Positions 10,458 to 18,786 of a stretch of DNA of 25,706 bases are shown here, one piece after another. Made by a program: the position numbers and the translations under genes. Every line of letters begins with the position of its first letter. Position 1 is the first letter of the stretch. The notes under the pieces are model-generated. The model searched no databases. It had not been told where the DNA came from and saw only the letters and a list, made by a program, of their open reading frames with translations. Source of the stretch: Copromyces sp. CBS 386.78 (taxonomy: Eukaryota; Ascomycota; Sordariomycetes; Sordariales; Sordariaceae); the NCBI GenBank assembly GCA_030685235.1, contig MU839313.1, positions 1 to 25,706 of the forward strand, given 5' to 3'.

Positions 10458-10830
10458 TATTATAAGGTTAGTTTGTGTTATATGTGCTGGTGACAGTAGC
10501 TCTTTGAGACTACTGTTACTATTTCGGTTGATTGGCTGCGGCCTCCCGCTATGGACCCACTAGGGGTTTATGGCTCGAATCCTATAAAAGCCCATCTCCC
10601 GAGTGCACCTCTGCACTTCTCTTCCTTTTCTCTCCTCGTGCAATTACGCATATCTTACCTTTATACCCAACCTCTCGCCCTCTACCCGTGATAAATAATC
10701 CGTTTAGTATTGAAATCTTTTTTATATTGGCGTAACTTCTTTCGTATATATAATTTAATTCTATAATATTCGTTTATAATTATACGAAGACGAGTATCCT
10801 TTATTTTAATTAAACTAGTACGAATAATTA
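10458..10830 (+). repeat. 3' LTR of gypsy copy B
   Basis: Clear homology to the inverted LTR at 6243-6614 runs from 10,458 to about 10,700. It includes the shared GTGCTGGTGAyAGTAGCTC block, a B-box-like GGCTCGAATCC (10,572-10,582) and a TATA box TATAAAAG (10,583-10,590). A pyrimidine-rich CTTCTCTTCC tract follows and may mark the transcription start. This LTR is much less RIP-damaged than its partner. The 3' limit is estimated from the 372-bp length of the other LTR because similarity becomes weak and gapped after 10,700. Confidence 0.75.
10583..10590 (+). promoter_or_regulatory. TATA box of the gypsy LTR promoter
   Basis: TATAAAAG, followed about 25-50 bases later by a CT-rich stretch, lies in the middle of the LTR where the U3/R boundary promoter of an LTR retroelement is expected. 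It is retained in decayed form in the LTR at 6243-6614. Confidence 0.5.
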
Positions 10831-10849
10831 GATAGTTAATAGTATAATT

Positions 10850-12700
10850 TTTTTTCTATATTACTTCTTTTAATTGCTTCCTCCTCTTAAAGCGCTATAC
10901 TTCTATATTAATAACCCCTATTAAAACGATTATTTTAATAAATCTATCCTTCTTAAATATAATATACTTAGTAATAGGGCTTAAAGGAGTTTTTATTATA
11001 GTAGATTTAAGCAACCCTTATTAAACGTACGTATTGTACTTTAAAATTGTAATTATATTGAGAGAGGGGGTTATTATTTTTATTTAGTCTTTTTTAGAGC
11101 GTAGTATTAGTAGAAGTATTAAAATATTATAATTAATATAAGGATCGAGTGCGCTAAATCATTTGAAATAATTATATAAAGCTAAATTTATAGGACCCTT
11201 CTCCTTTTTTTATATTTATAATTAGGTTCGATTATTTATAATCTCCTTTAATTTAAACTAACTTTCCTTGTTTTCAATTGTAATATATCTTTTCTTTCGC
11301 TTTAAAATATAAGGATTAATTACTAATATAAGGGGATCTTGTAATTTATTAAGTATAATAGAGGGTTTATATAGGTGTAACCCGCATTTTGCCTAGGCGG
11401 ACCGTATAGTTAATTGCTTAAAAAATTCGTTTTTAATATAAAATAAACTATTTAAGAAAGTAAATTTAGTATACTCTATATTGCCGTACGTTATCGTTTT
11501 AAAGATATTTTTCTAATAATAGTACTTACAAACTTAAAATACTCCTACGTCGAATAGTTAAAAGATATATATTAAATAGGGGGGTAGAAGAAAAAGGATA
11601 ACGTTATATTAATAGTATTATTAATAAAATTCGATAATATAGTAATTACTATAGTTATCTAATAGTAAAAGGCGCTTTTTATCCTTATTAATAGGTTGAG
11701 AGTACTCTTCCTAATAATTAAATTAATCGAAAGCAAACTAGTCGTTAGTATAACCGCTAGGAGAAGTAGCGATGATATTATATTTATTGAAACGGTTATC
11801 GATATAGTTTTCACTAATATTAATACTAGGGAGGATAATAAACGCGGGAATTATATGGTTAGAGGTAGAAATATATTCAATAACCGTTACTAGCTTACGT
11901 ACGTTTGGGTTAGGGGTGTGTATAATTAGTATTTTGATATATAATTAAATAATATAGGATTTCGAATATATACTGATTCTAAATCCAAATTTATCCTTAT
12001 TTTATATATTATTTAATATAATATCGTTCTTTTCGACCGTCTCTTTCTATAATTTAAATACCTCTTCTATATTAATTCGCGATTGAATTACTTTACGTAT
12101 TTACGCTAGCGATTTTATATATATAAATTTAAATTCTGACTGAGTTATAAACCGACGAACCTATTGCTAATTATTATAATTTCGCGACCGTTTATTCGAG
12201 CGAACTATTTAATAGCGTATATAACTTCCTAATTTATAAAATTATATTCTATTTAATTATTAAGGTAGTTAATCAACGATTAATGTTAATTATAAATAAC
12301 CGTTATAAACCGATAAATATTTAGGTATTTACCTAAGTAAATAATGCGAACTCCTCCTCTTTAGTTAATTTCTTTACCTTACTATTCTATAACTACGGTT
12401 TCGCTCCTTTCGATCGATTTGTAATAGTGTAATAATTAGCGCTATAAATTTTCGCTACGGTAGTGACCATTTTGAACTTTCCCTCCTTTAGGGTACTGAT
12501 AGCTAGATCGATATATTATTTATTCGAAAGATTAGTGAAAAGGTTACTAATTAGTTCTATTATATACGATTTTATAATAAAGTAATTCGACTATTAATAA
12601 ACTAGATATTGAAATTTAGGGGTAAGATTGCGAAGCGAAGGTAATAAACGGTTAATAATAGTTAGAGCCCGCTTAAATTGCTCTTCATATGCCGTTTAAT
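10850..12700 (-). mobile_element. RIP-mutated Fot1/pogo-type DNA transposon
   Basis: The span is set by the decayed transposase (about 12,560 down to about 10,950) plus short flanks. I could not identify terminal inverted repeats or a TA duplication, so both limits are approximate. It lies directly right of the 3' LTR of copy B. Known autonomous Fot1-like elements are about 1.9 kb, consistent with the available space. Confidence 0.65.
10950..12560 (-). pseudogene. Fot1/pogo-family transposase (DDE superfamily), RIP-inactivated
   Basis: On the minus strand several segments read like a pogo/Fot1 transposase. The N-terminal DNA-binding part is LAISTLKEGKFKMVTTVAKIYS (codons near 12,440-12,520), then TNRSKGAKP and a KEEEFALFT segment; a VRRFI...SEFK segment matches the CENP-B-type HTH end. 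The catalytic core has NKDKFGF at the NMDEKGF site (Asp 11,993-11,995), VIEYIS...IPAFIIL, RLLLLDNY at the LLLLDGH site (Asp 11,657-11,659), and LLPPY...FDVGVF at the PPHTSH..PLDVGVF site (Asp 11,549-11,551). The C-terminus has an IRSA-stop-AKCGLHLYKPSIIL segment. All three catalytic aspartates survive, but the frame is full of stops replacing Trp and Gln. The recognisable span fits the usual length of about 530-560 residues. Confidence 0.8.
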
Positions 12701-12917
12701 ACGTAAGCAAAGCGGTATAACTGCTAACCAATTAAAATTTATACTAGTTATATCCTTTTCATTATTTTATACTATATACTAACGCTCCTAGAGCGATTTC
12801 TAGTAGTTAGTGATAGATTTATACGGCTATAGAGGTTAAATTGCTTAAGGTGGGTATGTAAAAAAACGGTGGTACATCGGTTTGCTAATAAAATGCGGGG
12901 TTTACCAGGTACCGAAA

Positions 12918-12953
12918 CATTTTCGCGAATCAATGCATTTTCGCGAATCCATG
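12918..12953. repeat. 18-bp tandem repeat, two units
   Basis: CATTTTCGCGAATCAATG at 12,918-12,935 is followed directly by CATTTTCGCGAATCCATG at 12,936-12,953 (one mismatch). Each unit contains the palindrome TTCGCGAA. It lies exactly at the transition from AT-rich transposon DNA to GC-balanced DNA. Confidence 0.9.
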
Positions 12954-12956
12954 AAC

Positions 12957-12982
12957 CTGACCCCGTGCAAGCACGGGGTCAG
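12957..12982. repeat. Perfect 12-bp inverted repeat with 2-base spacer
   Basis: CTGACCCCGTGC (12,957-12,968) and GCACGGGGTCAG (12,971-12,982) are perfect reverse complements separated by AA. A second, weaker hairpin with the same GCAAGC centre (CCAACGC-AA-GCGTGG) follows at about 13,023-13,037. No gene is adjacent on the left, and the next gene ends about 1.45 kb away, so a transcription terminator role is unlikely. Confidence 0.85.
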
Positions 12983-14430
12983 ACTGAGGCGTTTCTAGCC
13001 CTGACGAGTACCAGGTTCCCACTCCAACGCAAGCGTGGGCGGAACATTTCCAGCAAAGAGGAGGACAGATAAACCCCTGTAGTGTTTAGTTGGTGGAGAT
13101 TTCTTTTGAGCTTGTTTCAGCCCTAAGATCGGGTCGCCAATCGTGGCCGCTCAGGGGTTAAAAGTAAGGGGCGCGGCCGATGGACATGATGATCCATTCA
13201 TCAACCGACGACAACCACACACGGCAGATGAAGAAAAGGAAGTCGACGGCGGTAGTGTACAGTAGCTCGGTCATACCAACCGTCATATCGCCTTCTTTCA
13301 CAGCAAACGCGCGCGTCTAAGGATGACTGTTCAGAGCGCTTAGTCCTGGATCAAGATAAGGTCTGGTTGATATCTTGATGATCCCCAGGAGGATCTAGAC
13401 GGAATACTCCTCCCTCACATGCACTTTGCTCATTCTCCTCTTTTGGCTACAATACACCCCTTCCAGCATCGATCCCTCGTATTTTCACCAGCAACACTGC
13501 ACGTGCATCTCATCCCTTAGCACAGCCCATAACATCGGGTCCCTACCGTTTCAGACTTAACTTTCTGCAGATCACCCGGCCTTGCAAACTTTCCTTCTGG
13601 GTTGTCCTTCCAACAGAATTTGGGCCGAGCTAGCTCCCAGACTGGGACTCGGACTCGGACCCCGGACCCGGGATTTGGTACTCTACATCGGGGGTGCATA
13701 CGAGGCGAACCGTGTCCCCCGTATCGGGAGGGTAGGTTTACCGCCCACGGACCTCGTCCCATACATCGAGGTGTTTACGTTCGGTACAGACTCCGTCATT
13801 TCCGTTCGTCTCTTCTCCTCTCGCCGTTCCTTCGTTCTAGAAAGCGGGCCATCCACCGAGCTAGAGGTACCGAGCGAACCGGATCGCCAGGACTAGCAAC
13901 GAACGGGACTTACACCGCTCTTGCTATGACTCGGGTCTTGCGGCTGAATCCCTTAACGGTTCGTATGGCGAATGTTCTCGTGTCGGGTAGAAACTATTAC
14001 TCTGCGCGGTTTACATCGCACTGCTCCAGGAAACTGTCGTTCGCTGCATGTTATGAAATCCAACCTTCATCGGCCTTGCGCTGGGGTGAGCGATACGAGA
14101 TACATCAGAAAAAATGTTGAAGCAACGCAATGTCCGATAAGAGCTGTGTGGTGTCTGTAATTGTTGTGTCTCTTCATCCCTAGTAAACAGGGTCTAAACC
14201 AATATCCCTCATACCCTGTACGCCGTATTAAGCAATAGCGAAGAAAAAACGAAAGAAAAAAAAGTAACGAGGTATTTGCCGTCATGAGTTAGTTGGTGGT
14301 GATGGTCTTCCCTCTTTTCCACAATTCCCCCAATCCCCGATCCAACCTATTACACTCGAACTAATCCGCGCGACACATAATATCATGTCGTCCTGTCCCA
14401 ACCCTTTTCGCGTTTGTGCCGCCCTGTTCT
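12983..14430. other. Gene-free stretch left of hob3
   Basis: No convincing gene. The longest open stretch, 13,602-14,120 plus (172 codons), is Arg/Ser/Pro-rich, overlaps another open frame of 104 codons, and shows no domain or intron signals. It reflects a GC-rich patch (near 13,640-13,760) with few stops. The last 150 bases or so before 14,430 are probably the 3' untranslated region of hob3 on the minus strand. A purine-rich run lies at 14,236-14,265. Confidence 0.6.
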
Positions 14431-15586
14431 TTAAACAGTTCCGCTGATACTCAATTCCCTGATTTCCTGCAACACCTGCTCGACCCTGGTATCTAGCTGG
14501 CCCTGTGCGTACTGCTCTCGCGTGTCTGGATCGAGGTACTGCTGGACTTGGGCCATGCGGCTGTAGGCTTCGGCGCAGAATCGGAGCTGGATCTTGACGA
14601 GAGCCTCGAACGACGGGTCGAGATACGGCACGCGGAGGTCGATAAGCTGCGGTAGCTCGGTGCACAACTGCTCGTTGAGCTGCTCGTAGGCTGCCTTGGC
14701 CATCTCCATCTCCTTCTCAGCCCGCGGCAGCTTGGTCACGTCCTTGTCGGGCTTCTCGACCAGTTTCTTCACTTTGGCGCGCAGGGCGTCGTAGTCGAGG
14801 AGTTTGTGGCCGCGCTTCTTGATGCCTAGTTTGTTTTGGGGGCGGTCAGCTTATGCCCACAGGGAGGGGGCGGTGTCGGGATAAAAAAGGGGATGAATGT
14901 GATTCGGGAATTGGAAAGCAATCAATTGCCCAATTGCCAGGGAGATTAAGAGATGGAGACGGCCGGGACATACATTCGTTAACGTCGGGGAAATATGCGC
15001 AGAATCGCGAGATCGGTTCTAGGACTGTTGTTCGGTATGGTCCGTCGAGGGCTTTGATTGTTTCGGCGTCCAGGTCTTCCACTGCTTGCTTGTAACTACG
15101 GCTGACTCCGTCTTTAGCACCAGCATCACCGTAGAATGCATCGATGGTCTCGGCGATGCGCATTTGTGACGCCGTCATGGCTTTTGCGAGAAGGTGCTGT
15201 TAGTTCACATATTCCCTCTGGCAAACCGACGGGGAGAAATCTGTCATACCTCGTAGTGAATCGAGATAGCCCTTGGCCTCTTTTTGTAGTCGTAGGGATG
15301 CCGCCTCCATAGTCTTGAATCGTCTGCATGTGAAAGACGCTTAGCCCATGTCCTTCCTCCTTTCAGTGTCGTATCTAAACTGAGAATGGCCATACCTCTC
15401 CTCAACCTCATAGTCGCGATCGTTGGTCTTCTCGACATGACCCGTCTTCATCATCACCTGGGTCGTTGCCCGGTTGACATTCTTCTTGAAGCCTGTACAC
15501 AAAAACGGAACAGGCGGTACCCGTTAGCATTGTCGCATTAGGGGATGTATGATATGGCGGGATTTTCGCGTACCGGCCCACGACAT
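14431..15586 (-). CDS. hob3: BAR-domain protein, Rvs161/Hob3 orthologue (5 exons)
   Basis: Exons on the minus strand: 15574-15586, 15396-15492, 15250-15323, 14974-15180 and 14431-14825. All four introns (81, 72, 69 and 148 nt) are GT-AG, and the joined frame encodes 261 residues, the usual size for Rvs161/Hob3 (about 260-265). The protein starts MSWAGFKKNVNRATTQ, the amphipathic N-terminus typical of N-BAR proteins, and the BAR fold fills most of the chain. Highly conserved blocks include TASQMRIAETIDAFYGD, LPQLIDLRVPYLDPSFEALV and KIQLRFCAEAYSRMAQVQQY. It ends ELSISGTV without an SH3 domain, which separates it from Rvs167/Hob1. Family knowledge: it forms a curved heterodimer with Rvs167 at endocytic sites and cortical actin. 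The 13-nt first exon is short but gives the expected start. Confidence 0.95.
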
Positions 15587-16571
15587 GATGGCCGATTTCC
15601 TGTTGTCGCTCGGTATCTGACGTCGGTGACTTTTGTATATGTGTGTTGGGGGGATCGACTGATTGATGGTTCCGTTCAACCGCCGCAATTATTCGGAAGG
15701 TGATCTTCTGAGTTGATAATTCGTCGCGGATTGATTCGTCGCTCGACAGGATTAGGATATTATAAAGTCGATTCGTATGTTGACCGGCTAAGTGGCTCTG
15801 GGGAATAACTTGATGTCGGTGTTGATGTTACGGCGGATTGGCGATGTTTGGGCAAGCTTGGAGAGCAGCTGTTGTGGGATCCTTGCCAGTTGCGATGTGC
15901 CTGGGACATGGACGAACGAAAGGGGTGACGACGTTGGATGTGGCTGTGCTCTGCCGCTGCCTGCCAGGAAGACTGTAAGACACAGTCAAGGGAATGGAAT
16001 GTGATTGGGCACAAATCCGGACGACGTCAGCGGGGTCAACTTGCCAAGCCACATAAGCGTTGGCTTACAAAATTCCATCGGGCCGCTGGCAGACCGCGAC
16101 AGGTGCGAGACTAGACTAAGTTCGACGGCTTCTCATTTTCCCCAGAGTGATCTCCATCGGCGCCGTCTCCATGTTCGTCCCGGAGGCCTGGGTATCAACA
16201 TCGGATCTTCGATTTGTCACCAAGCTCAGAACAGCAGGGTAGCTTGTTGACAGAAATCGCTTTCAAGATCGGGCTTTGTTGAAGCCGTGAGACCGGTCAC
16301 TGCCGCAGGCCATCTCTCCCGTTGACTCATCCCGGCGTAGGTCAAGTTGGTGAAAGCCTCTCGTCAAAGAGAGTTGTGAAAAAGCGTAGGTCCCGGTTAC
16401 TTTGAACATTCCCTTCTTTCACTGATTCTAAATCACACTCTTGGTCCCTGTCGTCAATTTATTCCTGTTCCCTTTTTCCCTGATCAAAAAATTGTGTCAC
16501 AACGGCCAATCGGCGCTGCCAATTTTGATACACAAAAAGTCACTCACCAAGCGCGGCACTAAGACGGTGAA
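15587..16571. promoter_or_regulatory. Divergent promoter region between hob3 and pth1
   Basis: A 985-bp gap separates the two divergent start codons, so it must hold both promoters. Visible candidates are two TGACGTC half-CRE motifs (plus strand 15,618-15,624; minus strand 16,023-16,029), which bZIP factors can bind. A CCAAT box lies at 16,506-16,510, 62 bases upstream of the pth1 ATG, with pyrimidine-rich tracts at 16,405-16,485. None is proven functional. No additional gene is seen; the small open frames here are unremarkable. Confidence 0.45.
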
Positions 16572-17258
16572 ATGGCCCAGAAGAACCCGGTTCGACAGCA
16601 ACCCTCAGACTCAGCCTCAAAAACAGAAACCGCCAACCCCGAAACCCACGACGAAAACATGGCATCCCTCCGACGTTTTCTCGTCGTCAGTCTCGGCAAC
16701 CCGGGAGAGTACCGCGATACCTATCACTCAGCAGGCCACATGGTACTCGAATCATTTCAAAAAAAGCTCCCTGAAGCCCTTGGACAACCATCATTTGCCT
16801 CGGAACGCTACGGAAAGAAAGCCGTTCGCGCTTCCGCCGGAGCAAAGTACACTCTGCTACAGAGTCCTACGCTCATGAACATCACCGGGCCGTGGCTCGC
16901 TCGGGCGTACAAGGATTTCATGGTCGACCAAGGACTGAGCCCGGAAGAGGTCGGGCTGGTGCTGGTCCACGATGACCTAGAGGAGGAGCTGGGTGTTGTA
17001 AAGGTCCGGCAGTGGAAGGCCAGCCACAGAGGGCACAACGGCATCAAGAGTGTGCTGGCCAGTCTGCCACCCATGCCGGACGCCAAGTGGGCGCGCGTAT
17101 CGATAGGCATTGGACGGCCGGATGATAGGGACAGGACCACTGTCTCTGACTTTGTTCTGAGCAAGGTTCCGTGGCAAGCAAAGGGGATATTGCAGGATAA
17201 GGGTGGGAGCGGGTTGTGGGAAGCGCTCAGCAAGCTGGAGACGAAATGGAACAAATGA
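16572..17258 (+). CDS. pth1: Peptidyl-tRNA hydrolase, bacterial-type Pth1 family
   Basis: A single exon encodes 228 residues. It cleaves the ester bond of peptidyl-tRNA released by stalled ribosomes, freeing tRNA for reuse. Family landmarks are in order: VVSLGNPG (Asn43, equivalent to E. coli Asn10), TYHSAG with the catalytic His52 (E. coli His20), SPTLMNITG (Asn103, E. coli Asn68), VHDDLE (Asp134, E. coli Asp93) and SHRGHNGIKS (Asn156, E. coli Asn114), then RVSIGIGRP. The usual TRHNxG reads TYHSAG here. The domain begins at Met30 (MASLRRFLVV); the 29 residues before it are polar and not clearly a mitochondrial presequence. The first ATG has a good context (GAAATGG), but Met30 (ATG at 16,659) is a possible alternative start. 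It is convergent with the dioxygenase gene downstream. Confidence 0.93.
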   Translation: MAQKNPVRQQPSDSASKTETANPETHDENMASLRRFLVVSLGNPGEYRDTYHSAGHMVLESFQKKLPEALGQPSFASERYGKKAVRASAGAKYTLLQSPTLMNITGPWLARAYKDFMVDQGLSPEEVGLVLVHDDLEEELGVVKVRQWKASHRGHNGIKSVLASLPPMPDAKWARVSIGIGRPDDRDRTTVSDFVLSKVPWQAKGILQDKGGSGLWEALSKLETKWNK

Positions 17259-17607
17259 GGTCGTGGGTAATGGAGAGCAAGTGCGCGAGAGTTGTGCCAG
17301 TGTTACGCGAGTGAGTTCGGATAGACTATGATACCCCATTTGTCAATGATCATTATTTCAGCTCATGTCATGCTGACGTCCTTCAAGTGAAAAGTAAGGT
17401 ATCTACCGCGTGATGGACACCGTTAACGACGTGGCTAATGAAAAGAATTATAGTCTACCTAACTCACTAGATGTGCTAATACCTGATACCCTAGTAACAA
17501 AAAGAAATTGAGGTGCGAACCTTCTTCATTTCAAACTTGGCCAAATTCAATACTTTTTTCCCGAAATCGTTGTCACCGAGCACCTACTCAACCCCCCATG
17601 AAGCAGC
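17259..17607. other. Convergent intergenic region between pth1 and the dioxygenase gene
   Basis: These 349 bases separate two stop codons and must hold both 3' untranslated regions. I see no gene and no strong hairpin. Moderately AT-rich stretches near 17,330-17,520 could carry polyadenylation signals. Confidence 0.5.
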
Positions 17608-18786
17608 CTACTCCCCCTTCCCAAAGATCTTGCCCGGCAAAAAAAGGGGCACCTCCATCGGCAACTCGCTATGCAGCCTAAAAGAATCAATCGACTCCGA
17701 AATATGTCCCCTGTCCCCGGTCTTCAGAACCGGCCGTCTCGTGAAAAAAATCAGCATATCCCTTGTCGCCTCTTTGGTCTCATCAACCGGCAACACCGGG
17801 CTCAGACTATGCTTATTCTCCGTATCCACCAACAACAGGGTATCCAAAAAGTGTCTATGCTGCACCCTACTCCTCAGATTCTGGGGCTTGATCTCGGTAT
17901 ACTTGGCTCCCGTCACCTCACTCATATCATGCATGTACGTCACCGCGCTGTTAGCTTCCACATCCATATTTTCGGACCCCAGGTAGGTCGTCATGGTGTG
18001 ATCCACCCCGTCGGTGTGCACACCTTCCAGAGCCGGCTCGCCGAGGAGATGGGGGGTGGTGACGGTGCGCAGGTTAAACAGGGTGCAGACCCATTTATCG
18101 GAGGAGTAATCGAGCCTGGGGCGCTGTGCGGTGGTGACGCCGTGGCAGATCATCCCCTTGAAGACGAGCAGGGCTTGGAAAGCCGTGTTAAGCTGCAGTT
18201 CGTCTTGGACTTCGTCGAAGATGCGGATCTGGCCAGAGTCATGTCGCTTGAAGTCCTCTTCTACTGACAAGGCGAACGGTTGGAACTCCAGTCGGCGGAC
18301 GGAAGAAGTGGAGAAGTCGAAGCAGAAACGGCCGTTGCGCGAGCGCCGGAAGGGTAAGGTTGGGTCGGAGTAGAGGTTGTTGGAGACATGCTGCAGGCGG
18401 TCGAGGTCGGAGGGCATGGCGCCGAGGCCGAGGAGGATGGAGACCATGTCGGAGCCTTCGACGAAGATGGAGCGGTTGGTGATATATTTGGACCGGAGCT
18501 TCATGATTTCTGCGACGGCCTGGTAATATGAGGGTTTGAAGACTTGCTTGGTTACGTCCAGTTGTGGACGGATGGTGGTGGGTGCAGGCGGAGGTGTCCA
18601 GGTGGGAGGGAGGTTGGCGATGGGGTCGGTTGGGTTCAGGGCTCGAGCGGTTTCGACAGAGGCACGGGAGTTGGAGGTTTCATGGTAGAGGCGATGGCGC
18701 TGGAGGCGAGTGCTGGCGGCTTGAATGGGGCGGAGGGATCTGGTGCTGGCTCGAGGGAGCTGTTTGACGACTGTGGAGGTCAACAT
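17608..18786 (-). CDS. 2OG-Fe(II) dioxygenase family protein (PF10014-like), probably mitochondrial
   Basis: A single exon encodes 392 residues from the ATG at 18,784-18,786, which has A at -3. The open frame extends upstream only to a GTG, not used as a nuclear start. The N-terminus (MLTSTVVKQLPRASTRSLRP) is rich in Arg, Ser and Thr and lacks acidic residues, as in mitochondrial presequences. The core resembles the 2OG-Fe dioxygenase family that includes bacterial isoleucine 4-hydroxylase. It has RFCFDFSTSSVRRLEFQPFA, then the iron-binding HxD in GVHTDGVDH (His257, Asp259), then QHRHFLDT with the distal His (His310 or His312), then ATRDMLIFFTRRP where a 2-oxoglutarate-binding Arg is expected. 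The likely reaction is oxidation of a small molecule such as an amino acid with O2 and 2-oxoglutarate; the substrate is unknown. The family assignment is from memory of motifs. Confidence 0.85.
   Translation of the reverse strand: MLTSTVVKQLPRASTRSLRPIQAASTRLQRHRLYHETSNSRASVETARALNPTDPIANLPPTWTPPPAPTTIRPQLDVTKQVFKPSYYQAVAEIMKLRSKYITNRSIFVEGSDMVSILLGLGAMPSDLDRLQHVSNNLYSDPTLPFRRSRNGRFCFDFSTSSVRRLEFQPFALSVEEDFKRHDSGQIRIFDEVQDELQLNTAFQALLVFKGMICHGVTTAQRPRLDYSSDKWVCTLFNLRTVTTPHLLGEPALEGVHTDGVDHTMTTYLGSENMDVEANSAVTYMHDMSEVTGAKYTEIKPQNLRSRVQHRHFLDTLLLVDTENKHSLSPVLPVDETKEATRDMLIFFTRRPVLKTGDRGHISESIDSFRLHSELPMEVPLFLPGKIFGKGE

Larger units (their letters stand above)
6615..10830 (+). mobile_element. 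Ty3/gypsy LTR retrotransposon, copy B (internally deleted, no 5' LTR of its own)
   Basis: From 6615 to about 10,197 this is an inverted copy of 6242 down to about 2015 (less the 672-bp insertion), differing almost only by transitions. The order on the plus strand is leader with a 29-bp tandem repeat, gag, zinc knuckle, protease, linker and the start of RT. At about 10,198 the sequence jumps to a C-terminal polyprotein tail, a purine tract and a 3' LTR. Most of RT, RNase H and integrase are therefore deleted. Its upstream neighbour is the LTR of copy A in inverted orientation. The right limit is approximate because LTR homology fades after about 10,700. Confidence 0.85.
89..12880. other. AT-rich, RIP-mutated transposon block
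   Basis: Apart from the insertion at 3161-3832 and the patch around 10,198-10,700, this block is dominated by TA, AT and AA steps. Differences between the two gypsy copies are overwhelmingly transitions, and recognisable motifs carry C-to-T or G-to-A changes: Cys and His codons become Tyr, Trp and Gln codons become stops, and active-site Asp becomes Asn. This is the signature expected of repeat-induced point mutation, a premeiotic process in Pezizomycotina. CG dinucleotides remain common while TG and CA look scarce by eye. No intact host gene is visible in the block. Confidence 0.85.

Noticed and set aside
12880..12910. Possible right TIR of the Fot1 element (CCCGCATTTT also near 11,382)
   Set aside because: The left partner lies inside the transposase coding region (the IRSAxAKCG segment), so it cannot be a terminus.
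12957..13000. Helitron-like 3' end: hairpin followed 12 bases later by CTAG
   Set aside because: The base after CTAG is C, not the T expected from insertion into AT, and no Rep/helicase remnant or TC 5' end is seen.
12869..13072. 67-codon open frame at the compartment border, with RFANKMRG resembling part of the Fot1 C-terminus
   Set aside because: The similarity is about 10 residues, the frame runs through the tandem repeat and hairpin, and no other transposase segment follows.
13582..14120. Overlapping 104- and 172-codon open frames
   Set aside because: Low-complexity Arg/Pro/Ser/Thr translation in two overlapping frames, with no domain, splice pattern or start context; explained by local GC richness.
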